64,000 nt of DNA from JAEINY01 sp942490535 (GCA_942490535.1 CALNXQ010000005.1:372001-436000); one strand, 5' to 3'. Numbered from the stretch's first letter, positions 9,427 to 19,090 are shown. Translations and numbers: made by a program. Notes: generated by a model from the sequence alone, not told the origin.

Positions 9427-9458
9427 TTTGGCCTCGGACAAACAAATTGCTATCTTTC
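9427..9458 (+). promoter_or_regulatory. Bacteroidota-type promoter upstream of the UPF0104 pair
   Basis: TTTG (9427-9430), 20 bases, then TATCTTTC (9451-9458). The predicted transcript starts near 9465. This rules out a TTG start at 9428 for the next gene and supports the TTG at 9542. Confidence 0.6.
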
Positions 9459-9541
9459 GGCGCTTTTTCAGGCCGCAAAGGTATAAATTCAAAAGCTTAA
9501 AGCGGACATTAAGGTACTTAATTTTTAAAAATCACCCCATT

Positions 9542-10555
9542 TTGAAGAAAATACTCACCCGTATTGTTCAATTTGTTTTATTCCCGGCACTGGGATTATT
9601 CATTATCTGGCAGTTATATAGAGAGCAAAAAGTCAGCGACATTGTGGACGTCCTGAGAAACGACTTCAACTACAGCTGGATATGGTTATCGGCCATACTG
9701 GCTATTTTCAGTCACTTAAGCCGGGCCATGCGTTGGCAAATGCTCATCGAATCGGCCGAAAAGAAAACCCGGCTGAGCAATACCTTTTGGGCGGTAATGA
9801 CGGGCTATTTAGCCAATTATGCCTTACCCCGTCTGGGCGAAGTGTCCAGATGTGGGGTATTAAGTAAATATGAAAACATTTCTTTCACACGCGTTGTAGG
9901 TACCGTTGTTGCTGAACGCCTGATTGACGTGCTGATGCTGATGCTGATTGTGGCCACAGTCTTTGCCATTCAATTTGATTTCCTCAAAGACTTCATTTTT
10001 ACTACCCTAAATATTGAGGATATCGCTTCCCTCTTTAAATCTCCTTTCACCTATCTTTTCCTTGTCCTACTCATGATCGCCCTGTGGCTTTTAAAACGAA
10101 ATATCCACAAAATTGCCCTCTTCAAAAAACTAAAAGGCCTAACGGCGAAATTTATAGAAGGACTGGTCTCCATCAAAAATGTAAAAAACAAACCACTATT
10201 TCTCTTTCATACCCTATTCATCTGGACGATGTATTTCCTGATGATTTATGTATGTTTTTTCAGTATGGAAGAAACCTCACACTTAACGTTGGGAGCCGGC
10301 ATTACCATCTTATTCACCGGCAGTCTGGGCATGTTGGCACCTGTACAGGGCGGCATCGGCCCCTGGCACTTTATGGTAATCGCCACCTTAAAACTGTACG
10401 GTGTACCTGCTGATTCAGCAAATATATTTGCATTAGTTGCTCATGCGGCACAAACAGGTATGATCATCGTGACTGGCTTATTGGCATTTATTATCTTGCC
10501 AATTATTAACAAACCTAAAAATGCAAATACAAAAGAAGCCGTTCAATTATCTTAA
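9542..10555 (+). CDS. UPF0104 / lysylphosphatidylglycerol synthase TM-region family membrane protein
   Basis: About 337 residues with roughly eight membrane segments. SRAMRWQMLIES, GYLANYALPRLGEVSRCGVL and the late GSLGMLAPVQGGIGPWHFM are signatures of the membrane half of MprF-like proteins (UPF0104). No soluble aminoacyl-transferase domain follows, so it is a stand-alone membrane domain, probably a lipid-related transporter or flippase-like protein; the substrate is unknown. No ATG precedes the membrane core. TTG 9542 (MKKILTRIVQFVLF) is chosen because it follows the promoter and matches the usual family start. It overlaps the next gene by 35 bases. Confidence 0.8.
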   Translation: MKKILTRIVQFVLFPALGLFIIWQLYREQKVSDIVDVLRNDFNYSWIWLSAILAIFSHLSRAMRWQMLIESAEKKTRLSNTFWAVMTGYLANYALPRLGEVSRCGVLSKYENISFTRVVGTVVAERLIDVLMLMLIVATVFAIQFDFLKDFIFTTLNIEDIASLFKSPFTYLFLVLLMIALWLLKRNIHKIALFKKLKGLTAKFIEGLVSIKNVKNKPLFLFHTLFIWTMYFLMIYVCFFSMEETSHLTLGAGITILFTGSLGMLAPVQGGIGPWHFMVIATLKLYGVPADSANIFALVAHAAQTGMIIVTGLLAFIILPIINKPKNANTKEAVQLS

Positions 10556-11480
10556 CCTGATATTCGTACTCCTTGCGCTGGCAACTTATGTTTACATTTT
10601 TCGACGACTGATCCGATTTGACAATTGGCAATCATTTACCATACTCTTTGATCATATACTTCGTAGTGGCATTCTATTAGCAGCTCTATTCGTCTTCTGG
10701 GTGGTCAACCTATCGACTGAAGTGAAGAAATGGCAACTGCTCATGCGACCGTATTACTGCATTTCCTTCAAAGCAGGATTACAGCAAATATTGGCCGGAA
10801 CGGTAACAGCCATTCTGTCTCCGGGTCGTATCGCTGAACCTGGTGGCCGCATGTCACTTTTACCCCCCGAACACCGAGGAACAGCATTGCTCACCACCTC
10901 ACTGGGAGGTTTTCTTCAGACCGCCATCATCTCTTTCATTGGCATATTCTGTATTTCCTACACGGGCTACGCAATGAATCTGTCCATCTTTACCCATTGG
11001 TCCCTTATCACGTATTATCTAATTTTCGCAATACTTTTTGTCACCCTTCTAATCTCCTTCTATCTATTGAGAAATCGTTTTCCCTTTCTTCAAAAAGTCA
11101 AAGGCCATTTGATTCAATTGAAAAAACTGAAACTTACACTCACCCTGCAAATCATAGGGTGGACCATTCTTCGATACAGCATCTACCACATTCAGTTTTA
11201 CCTGTGGCTGAAATTCTTTGATTACCCCATTACCCTTTTGCAATTCACACACTTAGCTCCCATTTACTTTTACATCATAACCATAATTCCTTCTTTTTTA
11301 CTGGCTGATGTCGGCATTCGCGGCACAGTTTCCCTGTTTATTTTCAGCCCCACACCTCACCAAGAACCTTTTATACTAGCTACTATCCTATGCTTATGGC
11401 TCCTAAACGTAGCTGCTCCAGCACTGATGGGAAGCATAATTTTAGTTAAACATAAACGGCATTTAACCCATTCCGTTTAA
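10521..11480 (+). CDS. second, divergent UPF0104-like integral membrane protein
   Basis: A 319-residue protein of about eight membrane helices. KKWQLLMRPY and AGTVTAILSPGRIAEPGGRM parallel the equivalent segments of the preceding protein (RWQMLIES, LANYALPRLGEVSRCG), so it looks like a diverged relative of the same superfamily. The ATG at 10521 lies inside the upstream gene (35-base overlap in another frame), which implies translational coupling. The two may act as a pair in envelope lipid handling; that is inference from arrangement. No enzymatic motif was seen. Confidence 0.6.
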   Translation: MQIQKKPFNYLNLIFVLLALATYVYIFRRLIRFDNWQSFTILFDHILRSGILLAALFVFWVVNLSTEVKKWQLLMRPYYCISFKAGLQQILAGTVTAILSPGRIAEPGGRMSLLPPEHRGTALLTTSLGGFLQTAIISFIGIFCISYTGYAMNLSIFTHWSLITYYLIFAILFVTLLISFYLLRNRFPFLQKVKGHLIQLKKLKLTLTLQIIGWTILRYSIYHIQFYLWLKFFDYPITLLQFTHLAPIYFYIITIIPSFLLADVGIRGTVSLFIFSPTPHQEPFILATILCLWLLNVAAPALMGSIILVKHKRHLTHSV

Positions 11481-11508
11481 AATAAAAAAGTAAAAAGAAA
11501 GATAACGG

Positions 11509-11539
11509 TTTACCTTTTTTAGAATTCTGTGTATCTTTA
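11509..11539 (+). promoter_or_regulatory. possible promoter of the HU-SPOR gene
   Basis: TTTA (11509-11512), 19 bases, then TATCTTTA (11532-11539). Both elements differ from the Bacteroidota consensus only in the final base, and the spacing is right. It lies 40 bases before the ATG. Confidence 0.4.
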
Positions 11540-11578
11540 AAAGCCATTTTATTCATTAAACAGATCAAATACATCAAG

Positions 11579-12709
11579 ATGGAACAATATATACTTGATT
11601 TGATTAAAGAGAACAACAGGGTAATTATCCCCAATTTTGGTGCATTCATTGTAGCTAAAGAAAAGGGCTTTACCATCTTGTTTAACAATTTTCTGAGCTT
11701 TAATGATGGTCTGTTGGTGGATCATGTGATGACAAAGGAGAAGGTTGATAAAGATACAGCGACTGCACAAGTGGATGCTTATGTTGACAAGCTAAAGGAA
11801 ACATTGGATTCAACCGGATTATACTCCATACCTGGACTTGGTACTTTCACTAAAGACACCAATGGCATTTTACGCTTTGCCCAATCGGAAGATATTAATA
11901 CGGATGCTGTTCCGAAAGCTGCAAAAGAAGAAGATTTATTGGACATCTTAGGCCAGGAAGAAGAAGTACCTAAACCCGTTGAACCGGAAATGGTGAAACC
12001 CGAAGTTAAAAAAACAGAGGAACCCGCTGCCATTGTAACGCCAAAGAAATCGGAGGTGGAACTTCCAAAGTCAGAAAAGAAAGAGACTGTTATTGTAAAG
12101 CCACCGGTTCAGGAAAAAACCAAAGAAAAGAAACCTGCCGAGGAGCCTAAACCTAGCACCTCCAGTAGCTATCAGTACAATGATAACGAAAACAAGAATA
12201 AATCCATTCTCATCTTCGTTATATCAATTGCGGCACTGGTTATAATTATTGGTGGCTATTTTATCTTTTTCCACGGTAAAAATAATACACCAGAAAAGAC
12301 TGTGGCGAAAAATGAATTGGTTAAACCCGTTATAAAGAAAGAACCTGCAGCAGCAGAATCTACCAAGGTCACTCAAGCCATAGAACAAGCAGATGCAGGC
12401 ATTGTAGCTGGTCCTTCCATTAAAAAAACGGAAGACAAACCAACAACTTCAACACCGGCTACCAAAGCAACTACCGCAACGGCTAAACCACATCACATCA
12501 TTGTGGGGAGTTTCAAAGATGCAGCCAATGCAGAGCGCTTTGTGGAACGGTTGAAAAGTCAAGGTTTCGCCGACAGCAAAACCCTTCCCCGAGGCAACAT
12601 GACTTTAGTAAGCATTGAATCCTTTGCCAAAATACGCGAAGCTGAAGCTAAACAAGAAGAGATTCTGAATCAAAAGAAAATGGAAAGCTGGATTTTAACC
12701 CGGAAATAA
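11579..12709 (+). CDS. paired HU-like domain, transmembrane helix and SPOR domain protein
   Basis: A 376-residue bitopic protein. Residues 1-100 form two short HU/CCDC81-type domains (IPNFGAFIVAKE; YSIPGLGTFTKD). Residues 120-205 are a Pro/Glu/Lys-rich linker. Residues 209-231 are a single membrane helix. A second charged linker precedes the SPOR domain (about 304-376, HHIIVGSFKDAANAERFVER). SPOR domains bind denuded septal peptidoglycan. HU-type domains suggest nucleic-acid or nucleoid contact on the cytoplasmic side. The architecture is recurrent in Bacteroidota and the role is uncharacterised; a link between nucleoid and cell wall at division is inference. It has its own candidate promoter and terminator. 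Confidence 0.85.
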   Translation: MEQYILDLIKENNRVIIPNFGAFIVAKEKGFTILFNNFLSFNDGLLVDHVMTKEKVDKDTATAQVDAYVDKLKETLDSTGLYSIPGLGTFTKDTNGILRFAQSEDINTDAVPKAAKEEDLLDILGQEEEVPKPVEPEMVKPEVKKTEEPAAIVTPKKSEVELPKSEKKETVIVKPPVQEKTKEKKPAEEPKPSTSSSYQYNDNENKNKSILIFVISIAALVIIIGGYFIFFHGKNNTPEKTVAKNELVKPVIKKEPAAAESTKVTQAIEQADAGIVAGPSIKKTEDKPTTSTPATKATTATAKPHHIIVGSFKDAANAERFVERLKSQGFADSKTLPRGNMTLVSIESFAKIREAEAKQEEILNQKKMESWILTRK

Positions 12710-12729
12710 ATCATTCAAAACAATATACT

Positions 12730-12763
12730 AGCCAAATGTCTGACCAGGCATTTGGCTTTTTTA
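12730..12763 (+). terminator. intrinsic terminator after the HU-SPOR gene
   Basis: AGCCAAATG (12730-12738) pairs with CATTTGGCT (12749-12757), followed by a T-rich tail. It overlaps a TTG that could be mistaken for the start of the next gene. Confidence 0.8.
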
Positions 12764-12766
12764 TTT

Positions 12767-13888
12767 ATGGGACAAACTTTCTTCATTGTCATTGCCGCAA
12801 TCACTATCATTACGTGTATTATTTATTACGCGCAAATCGGGAAATGGTATTCCACCTGGAAGAAAACACCTGACTTTTCACCTTCCTCCTGTGATCCAAC
12901 TGCCAAACCAACCATTACAGTGTTGATTCCTTTCCGGGATGAAAGCTCAAACCTGGTTGCGCTATTGCATTCCCTGGCCATTCAAAAAGCAAGCCATTGG
13001 GATGTGATATTGATTGATGATCACTCTACAGATGATAGCCTGGCTGTTATTAAGGCCCATCGAAACCTGTTTTCAGTAAACGTGAGCGTTGTCCCCAATA
13101 ATGGAGAAGGTAAAAAAGCAGCACTATTAACCGGTGCCCAAACCGCCACTGGTGATTATCTGTTAATGACTGATGCCGATTGCTCGGTGCCCGACTCATG
13201 GATCTCAACCTATCAACAATGGATAAAAAAGGAAGGATCGGAACTGATCATTGGTCCCGTCTTTTTGACCGGACTACCTACTTTTTTTAACAGGTACCAG
13301 AAACGTGATTTTCTTGCTCTGCAAATAAGCGGTGCATCTGCCACTCTGGGGCAGCGTCCCATCATGAGCAATGGAGCCAACTTAGCCTGCCAACGTGACC
13401 TGTTTTTAACAGCCAATCTCAAAACTGAGTTTGCTTCAGGCGATGACATGTTTTTACTGGAATGGATGAAACAACAGAAAAGAACTATCTCCTTTCTGAA
13501 AACACCATCGGCACTAGTCCTTACCGCCACCGAAAAAAACTGGTCGGACTTTCTTAACCAGCGAGCCCGCTGGGCCTCTAAAGCGAAAGGGTATAAGGAT
13601 AAGGACATTTTAACCATTGGTGTTTTAATTGCCACAACCAATGCCTTACTTACCCTTTGTTTAATTATGAGTACCATCTATCCACTCCTGGCAATTGTTT
13701 GGATATCCCTATTTTTAATGAAGACACTCGCTGATTTTCAGCTCTTACGTCTTGGCTCCGCCTTTTATTCCTATCGGGATCGTTTATTCGAATTCTTTCT
13801 TTCACAGTTCTTTTATCCCTTTTACATACTCACCACCCTTGCCTATCCACGATTCAGGACTGTGAGATGGAAGAAAAGAGCCATCTGA
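12767..13888 (+). CDS. membrane-bound family 2 glycosyltransferase
   Basis: A 373-residue protein with an N-terminal membrane segment, a GT-A catalytic domain (about 40-270) and C-terminal membrane helices (about 285-365). Motifs: TVLIPFRDESSNL, DVILIDDHSTDDS, the metal-binding LLMTDADC, and the late NQRARWASK, which matches the QxxRW motif of processive-type GT2 enzymes. The ATG at 12767 is preferred to an upstream TTG at 12752 because the latter lies inside the terminator stem. Donor and acceptor are not evident, and no polysaccharide cluster surrounds it. Confidence 0.8.
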   Translation: MGQTFFIVIAAITIITCIIYYAQIGKWYSTWKKTPDFSPSSCDPTAKPTITVLIPFRDESSNLVALLHSLAIQKASHWDVILIDDHSTDDSLAVIKAHRNLFSVNVSVVPNNGEGKKAALLTGAQTATGDYLLMTDADCSVPDSWISTYQQWIKKEGSELIIGPVFLTGLPTFFNRYQKRDFLALQISGASATLGQRPIMSNGANLACQRDLFLTANLKTEFASGDDMFLLEWMKQQKRTISFLKTPSALVLTATEKNWSDFLNQRARWASKAKGYKDKDILTIGVLIATTNALLTLCLIMSTIYPLLAIVWISLFLMKTLADFQLLRLGSAFYSYRDRLFEFFLSQFFYPFYILTTLAYPRFRTVRWKKRAI

Positions 13889-13980
13889 CAAGAATTTATA
13901 TAAGGAGCCTTATGACCTGCCTTTAGACAGAGTTAACTTATCATTTACATTGACTTTATTAACATCTTATTTGACCGTCT

Positions 13981-13988
13981 TATTTTTG
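13981..13988 (+). promoter_or_regulatory. possible -7 element of the PAS histidine kinase gene
   Basis: TATTTTTG matches TAnnTTTG exactly and lies 37 bases before the GTG start. No good -33 TTTG occurs at the proper distance, so the call is weak. Confidence 0.35.
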
Positions 13989-14024
13989 CCAGCACTTGGG
14001 AAACAACTTAAATAAGATTTTTTA

Positions 14025-16229
14025 GTGAAGTTAAAAAGCAAACTGTCGCTATGGTTTTCAGTGCTGTCCTGTGGTGCTGTGCTATTGACACTGATCATAG
14101 GCATTACCTACTTGAATTACAAAGAACGCATTGAGTCCGTCAGCCAAAAAACAAATGAACTACGTTTCAATATCCTGAAACAGAAGAATAGCATTAATAA
14201 CTTTCTGACTTTTGAAACCGTCAGTGCTCCATTCTTTGAAACAGGGCACAGTGGGATTCTCGATGAAAAAATGACCATTGATGAAAGCATCGTATCTTCC
14301 CTTCAATATTTAAAGCAGAATTGCCAGGAAACGGAAACCTTATGCACGCTTCTCTATGCATTAGAGACTGAGCTGGCGCAACAGGATAGCCTCTTCTGCA
14401 GTCTGGTAAAAATCATATGGCACAGGGGTTATAAAGACTATGGCACGGTTGGTGAGATGCGCCACTATGCCCATCAGCTGGAAGCCTGCCCTGAAGTGGA
14501 TAAATCACTCTTGCTCAACCTGAGGAGACGGGAGAAAGATTATATCATTCGTCATGAGCTTCAATATTTAAACCACTTCAATACCATTGCTGCAGAAATA
14601 AGCCACCAGATTCAACATACTGTTGTGAATCCAGATTTAAAAAAGCAGCTACATACAACGTTAACTAATTATTCAGATTGCTTCCAGAATCTGGTGACGA
14701 TGGACTCAAAATCAGGCCTACATGACAATTCTGGTCTCAAAGGCGAATTGGTCGCTTTAGCCACCCATACCGATGCCCAATTAATGGTGGTTCAGGACAT
14801 TATATCGAAAGAACGTGCACATTCCTATTCCAGTTTACAAACAAAATACCTGGTCTTTTCCCTGCTATTGTCGCTCTTTTGCCTGTGGGCTGGCACTTTT
14901 TTGGCCCGGCAAATGACTAAACCGCTCACACAACTGGTGCACCTGATGGAGAACATTTCATTGGCTGGCTTTTCGAAACTTCCTACTATCCAGGAACAAC
15001 GATCGTCCCATGAAATCAACATCCTCTATCGAAGCTTCAACCATCTTCTGGGTGAATTGTCCATCCATGAAGAGGAACGGAATCTACTGATTAAACAACT
15101 GGTTAATAACGAAGAACGGTATCGCACGTTATCAGACAAATTACCACAAAGCGTATTTGAGACTGGTCGGAAAGGTCAGATCAAGTACGCCAATACCAGT
15201 TGGAAGAAGCACTTTGGCTATACACAGACCGATGTGAGCAATGGTTTAAATTTGATGAATACCATCATCCGCCCAAAGAAAAAGGAAATAATGGGACCAG
15301 ATGTACGAAACAATGAAGTAGTGGCTCTGCGAAAGGATGGTAGCTGGTTCCCCGCCCTGTTGTATACCGACCGAATTGTGGAAAATGGCATAAAAAAAGG
15401 TATGCGGGGCGTGATCATTGACATTTCGGAGCGCCATAATTACATCAAGCTTTTGAAAGCCGAACGAAAAAATGCGCTGGCGGCCGATGAACTTAAATCG
15501 GCATTTCTGGCTAATATCTCACATGAAGTGCGCACGCCTTTAAATGCCATCATGGGCTTTACCACCATCTTAAAAAATGAAATCGCACCCTCAGCAGAAA
15601 TTACGGACTACTTCCAAATCATCGAAAACAACACCCAGCAACTCTTACACCTGTTTGACGACATAATGGAGTTTTCGCGCATCAAATCGAATCAGCTATT
15701 CCTTCAAAAAAACCCACTGAATGTAGCTGATTTAATGCAAGCGCTTCAAAACATCACTGATCATTTGCAAAGCAGCTACCATCGGCCCAACATCAAATAC
15801 ACCTTTGACATACCCACATTCCACATGGAAATCGTAACGGACGAAAGACGCCTCCATACCATCTTCAGACACCTGCTTCACAATGCCATAAAATTCACCG
15901 AAGCAGGGGAAATATGCATTCGCGCCCGGATCCATAATGCCCGATTAATTTTCTCCGTATCTGATACGGGTATCGGTATTTCTGCCGATCAACAGCTCTT
16001 CATCTTTGAACCTTTCCGTCAGGCAGATAATAGTCTCACCCGCTCGTTTGAAGGTACAGGAATGGGGTTGGCCTTATGCAAAGGATTGGTAACCATGATG
16101 GGTGGTCAAATATGGGTGAAATCAAAACCCGGCGAAGGGTCCACATTTTTCTTTAGTCTGCCAGGCTCACAAAATGAGCGCAAAAACAATTGTCAGCAGC
16201 ACCGCTATGAAGCAGAGCTCATTTCATGA
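14025..16229 (+). CDS. PAS-domain sensor histidine kinase (orphan)
   Basis: A 734-residue membrane sensor. TM1 is at about 8-30, an extracytoplasmic sensor region at about 31-275, TM2 at about 275-295 and a HAMP-like linker after it. A PAS domain occupies about 365-475. HisKA has the phospho-acceptor H500 in NISHEVRTPLN. The ATPase domain has an N-box (HLLHNAIKF), DTGIGIS and GTGMGLAL. No receiver domain is attached and no response regulator gene is adjacent, so the partner is unknown. It starts with GTG. The sensor region matches no family I recognise. Confidence 0.9.
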   Translation: MKLKSKLSLWFSVLSCGAVLLTLIIGITYLNYKERIESVSQKTNELRFNILKQKNSINNFLTFETVSAPFFETGHSGILDEKMTIDESIVSSLQYLKQNCQETETLCTLLYALETELAQQDSLFCSLVKIIWHRGYKDYGTVGEMRHYAHQLEACPEVDKSLLLNLRRREKDYIIRHELQYLNHFNTIAAEISHQIQHTVVNPDLKKQLHTTLTNYSDCFQNLVTMDSKSGLHDNSGLKGELVALATHTDAQLMVVQDIISKERAHSYSSLQTKYLVFSLLLSLFCLWAGTFLARQMTKPLTQLVHLMENISLAGFSKLPTIQEQRSSHEINILYRSFNHLLGELSIHEEERNLLIKQLVNNEERYRTLSDKLPQSVFETGRKGQIKYANTSWKKHFGYTQTDVSNGLNLMNTIIRPKKKEIMGPDVRNNEVVALRKDGSWFPALLYTDRIVENGIKKGMRGVIIDISERHNYIKLLKAERKNALAADELKSAFLANISHEVRTPLNAIMGFTTILKNEIAPSAEITDYFQIIENNTQQLLHLFDDIMEFSRIKSNQLFLQKNPLNVADLMQALQNITDHLQSSYHRPNIKYTFDIPTFHMEIVTDERRLHTIFRHLLHNAIKFTEAGEICIRARIHNARLIFSVSDTGIGISADQQLFIFEPFRQADNSLTRSFEGTGMGLALCKGLVTMMGGQIWVKSKPGEGSTFFFSLPGSQNERKNNCQQHRYEAELIS

Positions 16230-16255
16230 ATTGCCGTAAAAGATTAAGATATGGG

Positions 16256-17581
16256 TCAGTCAAGAGCATCGGCATCGGTTGTGGCCAGCTGTGCAGGCAT
16301 ATTCTTTGACGTTTTGGCACCCAGCTCCTTTATCTTCTCGGCTTTTGAAATGAGATTACCACGCCCCAGACTAAGTTTATTCATGGCACTGCCGTAATGC
16401 CCCTGCACCACTTCCAATGATTTACCCACTTTATCGAGGTCATTCACAAAACCGACTAACTTGTCATAGAGAATACCACTCTGACGAGCAATCTCCAAGG
16501 CGTTCTTATTCTGATTATCCTGTCGCCAGATGGAAGAGATGGTACGCAGAGTAGCTAATAAGGTGGACGGACTTACCGGCACGATTTTCCGCTCCCAGGC
16601 AAAGCCGAACAATTCACTGTCTCCCTCCACCGCCGCGGCGAAAGAGGCTTCAACAGGCACAAACATCAATACAAAATCAGGCGTATTCAAGGCCTGAGCC
16701 GTAGCATAGCTTTTATCATGCAAGGTGCGGATGTGCAGGCGCATACTTTCCAGGTGCCCTTTCAATGCCACCTGCTGATCTTCTTTAGTTGTCGCATTGA
16801 CATACCGTTCATAGGCTACCAGTGACAATTTCGAATCAATAATCAAATGCTTCTGATCGGGCAAATAAATAATCACATCCGGACGTATGGCTGCTCCCTC
16901 GCCATTGGTCATGGCCACTTCCCGGTCATATTCACGCCCTTTGGTCAAGCCTGACTGTTCCAGGATACGCTCTAAAATCAGTTCACCCCAATTTCCCATT
17001 TTCTTCACATCACCTTTCAGCGCCCGTGTTAAATTGCCGGCCTCCTCACTGATGCGCTGGTTCAAATCATACAGACGTTTCACTTCGGCCTGCAGGTTCA
17101 ATTTATCACGCAATTCCTTTTCATAGGTTTCAGATACCTTTTGCTCAAAAGAGGCAATTCGTTCCTTAAAAGGCGTTAACACATCGGTTAATCGGCGGTT
17201 TTGAGTCTCCGACATCTCCTGGCTCCGGTTGGAGAGAATACGGTTTGCAATGTTTTCGAATTCACCGGACAACTGCTGCTGAAGCTGTTCCAATTCCGTC
17301 TTCTTATCCTTAGTCAATTGCTCCAGATGGCTATTCTCCGATTCCAGAGTAGCGATGCGATACCCCCGATCCTCTGCCAATTGCCGGTATTGCTCCAACG
17401 TTTTTGCGCCCTCAGTTAAGGCTACTCTTTGATCTTCCACCTTCTGCAAAAAGGTCTCCAATTGAGTTTGCTGATGGCTGACCTGTGCCGCTAATTCGCT
17501 TCGCTTTTTATACCCTAAGAACCAAACCCCTATACCACCAGCCAAAACACCTACTACTAAGAATAACCATTGTTCCATCAT
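16256..17581 (-). CDS. rmuC: DNA recombination protein RmuC
   Basis: A 441-residue protein. It has an N-terminal membrane anchor (WLFLVVGVLAGGIGVWFLGY), a long coiled coil (about 30-200, Gln/Glu/Leu-rich), then the RmuC nuclease-like domain (about 200-410) with GNWGELILERILEQSGL, RPDVIIYLPDQKHLIIDSK and FVLMFVPVEASF. In E. coli, RmuC limits inversions at short inverted repeats; the fold resembles restriction-type nucleases. It is convergent with the preceding kinase gene (26 bases between stops). A possible promoter, TTG-N20-TATTTTTA, lies upstream. Confidence 0.9.
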   Translation of the reverse strand: MMEQWLFLVVGVLAGGIGVWFLGYKKRSELAAQVSHQQTQLETFLQKVEDQRVALTEGAKTLEQYRQLAEDRGYRIATLESENSHLEQLTKDKKTELEQLQQQLSGEFENIANRILSNRSQEMSETQNRRLTDVLTPFKERIASFEQKVSETYEKELRDKLNLQAEVKRLYDLNQRISEEAGNLTRALKGDVKKMGNWGELILERILEQSGLTKGREYDREVAMTNGEGAAIRPDVIIYLPDQKHLIIDSKLSLVAYERYVNATTKEDQQVALKGHLESMRLHIRTLHDKSYATAQALNTPDFVLMFVPVEASFAAAVEGDSELFGFAWERKIVPVSPSTLLATLRTISSIWRQDNQNKNALEIARQSGILYDKLVGFVNDLDKVGKSLEVVQGHYGSAMNKLSLGRGNLISKAEKIKELGAKTSKNMPAQLATTDADALD

Positions 17582-17690
17582 AAATTCCCTTTACTCAATT
17601 ATTGAACGCTCTGATCCGTCGGTAAAAATAACATTTCCCCAAGGACTGACCAATCCTAAAAAAGATCGTCAGCACAATCATCCGCCCATA

Positions 17691-17722
17691 AAAAAACCCC
17701 AAGTAGAGACTTGAGGTTTTCA
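17691..17722. terminator. terminator between rmuC and uraA
   Basis: AAAACCCCAAGT pairs imperfectly with ACTTGAGGTTTT around a short loop, with A and T tracts outside. It is 26 bases downstream of the minus-strand permease stop. Confidence 0.65.
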
Positions 17723-17747
17723 TCAATAAGTACTGATCCGTACCTGT

Positions 17748-18974
17748 TTATTTCTTTGCATTCTTTTCTTTAATCTTAACCGGGCGCGAGCGATCGGGTA
17801 ACAAGAGGTTTAATATGACCCCCACAAGCGAGGCCAGGCCAATGCCAGCTAAGGAGAAATTACCTAAGTTAATGACCGCACCTCCAACACCAATGGTTAG
17901 AATAAGCGACACAATCACTTGATTACGTGTTTTGGTTAAATCCGCTTTGGAATCTACTAAAGCACGAATCCCTACACTGGCAATCATACCAAACAACAGT
18001 AACATGATACCACCCAATACCGCCTGCGGAATGGACTTCAACACACCACTTATTTTACCCACCAGAGAAAACACAATGGCTGTGATAGCTGATATACGCA
18101 AGATTTTAGGATCCGTGATTTTTGTTAATGAAATAGCACCGGTCACCTCTGAGTAAGTGGTGTTTGGCACACTCCCAATCATGGCTGCAAAAGACGTCGC
18201 GATCCCATCACCCAACAATGTGCGGTGTAAACCAGGCTTCTTGACGAAATTTTTCTCTGCAACAGCGCCAATGGCATACATGTCGCCAACGTGTTCGATC
18301 AATGGGGCAACCGCTACCGGAATCATATAAACAATGGCTTTCCAGCTCCACACAGGCATCGTAAAGGCAGGTAAGGCAAACCAATCGGCCTCAACAACGG
18401 GTGTAAAATCAATCTTACCCATAAAAAAGGCCACCAGATAACCCATTACTATGCCCAGAAAAATGGGAATCAATTTAATCAACCCTTTGGCAAAAACCAC
18501 TACAATTACGGCCGTGAGTAGAGAAACTATGGCAATCACCCAATCTGTTTTAGCCATATCAACACCAACCGTAGCCAGCGACAATCCAATCACCATGATC
18601 ACAGGACCAACCACTACCGAAGGAAAAATACGCTCAATAAAACCTAATCCCCAAAGCTTTATAAGGCCGGACATGAGACCATAGACCAGGCCCACCGCTA
18701 TCAGACCCGATAGTGTACCCGCCAATCCAAATAATTTGGTGGCTTCCAGAATAGGCGCAATAAAAGCAAAGCTACTGCCCAGGAAAACAGGTACCTTTCC
18801 TTTGGTAATCAAGTGAAAAATCAGGGTACCCACACCGGCTGAAAAAAGCGCTATGGAAGGATCCAGCCCCACCAGCAAAGGCACAAGTACAGTAGCTCCG
18901 AAAGCCACGAATAAAAATTGAATTCCAATAATAATCTGCTTGGAAGGATGCATTGAAGATGTAGAATGCTTCAT
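17748..18974 (-). CDS. uraA: uracil/xanthine permease (NCS2 family)
   Basis: A 408-residue inner-membrane proton symporter of the UraA/nucleobase-ascorbate family with about 14 membrane segments. Recognisable segments are IIIGIQFLFVAFGATVLVPL at the start, VFLGSSFAFIAPI, the substrate-site region LIEHVGDMYAIGAV and the conserved GSVPNTTYSEVTGAI. This is the shorter, UraA-like form. The ATG at 18974 is chosen over 19019 because a promoter candidate at 19007-19037 overlaps the longer start. Uracil is the most likely substrate, but no pyrimidine genes are adjacent. Confidence 0.9.
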   Translation of the reverse strand: MKHSTSSMHPSKQIIIGIQFLFVAFGATVLVPLLVGLDPSIALFSAGVGTLIFHLITKGKVPVFLGSSFAFIAPILEATKLFGLAGTLSGLIAVGLVYGLMSGLIKLWGLGFIERIFPSVVVGPVIMVIGLSLATVGVDMAKTDWVIAIVSLLTAVIVVVFAKGLIKLIPIFLGIVMGYLVAFFMGKIDFTPVVEADWFALPAFTMPVWSWKAIVYMIPVAVAPLIEHVGDMYAIGAVAEKNFVKKPGLHRTLLGDGIATSFAAMIGSVPNTTYSEVTGAISLTKITDPKILRISAITAIVFSLVGKISGVLKSIPQAVLGGIMLLLFGMIASVGIRALVDSKADLTKTRNQVIVSLILTIGVGGAVINLGNFSLAGIGLASLVGVILNLLLPDRSRPVKIKEKNAKK

Positions 18975-19006
18975 GATAACAAGTCTGTTTCTAATGATTT
19001 TGGCCA

Positions 19007-19037
19007 CGAAATTAATCATTCAAACGGGAAATAGAAA
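19007..19037 (-). promoter_or_regulatory. possible promoter of the uracil permease gene
   Basis: On the minus strand, TTTC (19034-19037), 19 bases, then TAATTTCG (19007-19014). Each element has one mismatch. It helps decide the start at 18974. Confidence 0.4.
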
Positions 19038-19090
19038 ATCGTGTGCCTCAGTAACTCTACTGTACAAAATAAGAGAAGGCCCCCTCAGCG

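Noticed and set aside
9428..9541. Longer N-terminus for the first UPF0104 gene
   Set aside because: It would start at a TTG inside the promoter, and the added 38 residues are basic and non-membrane, unlike the family.
12752..12766. TTG start for the GT2 gene
   Set aside because: It lies within the terminator hairpin of the previous gene; an ATG follows five codons later.
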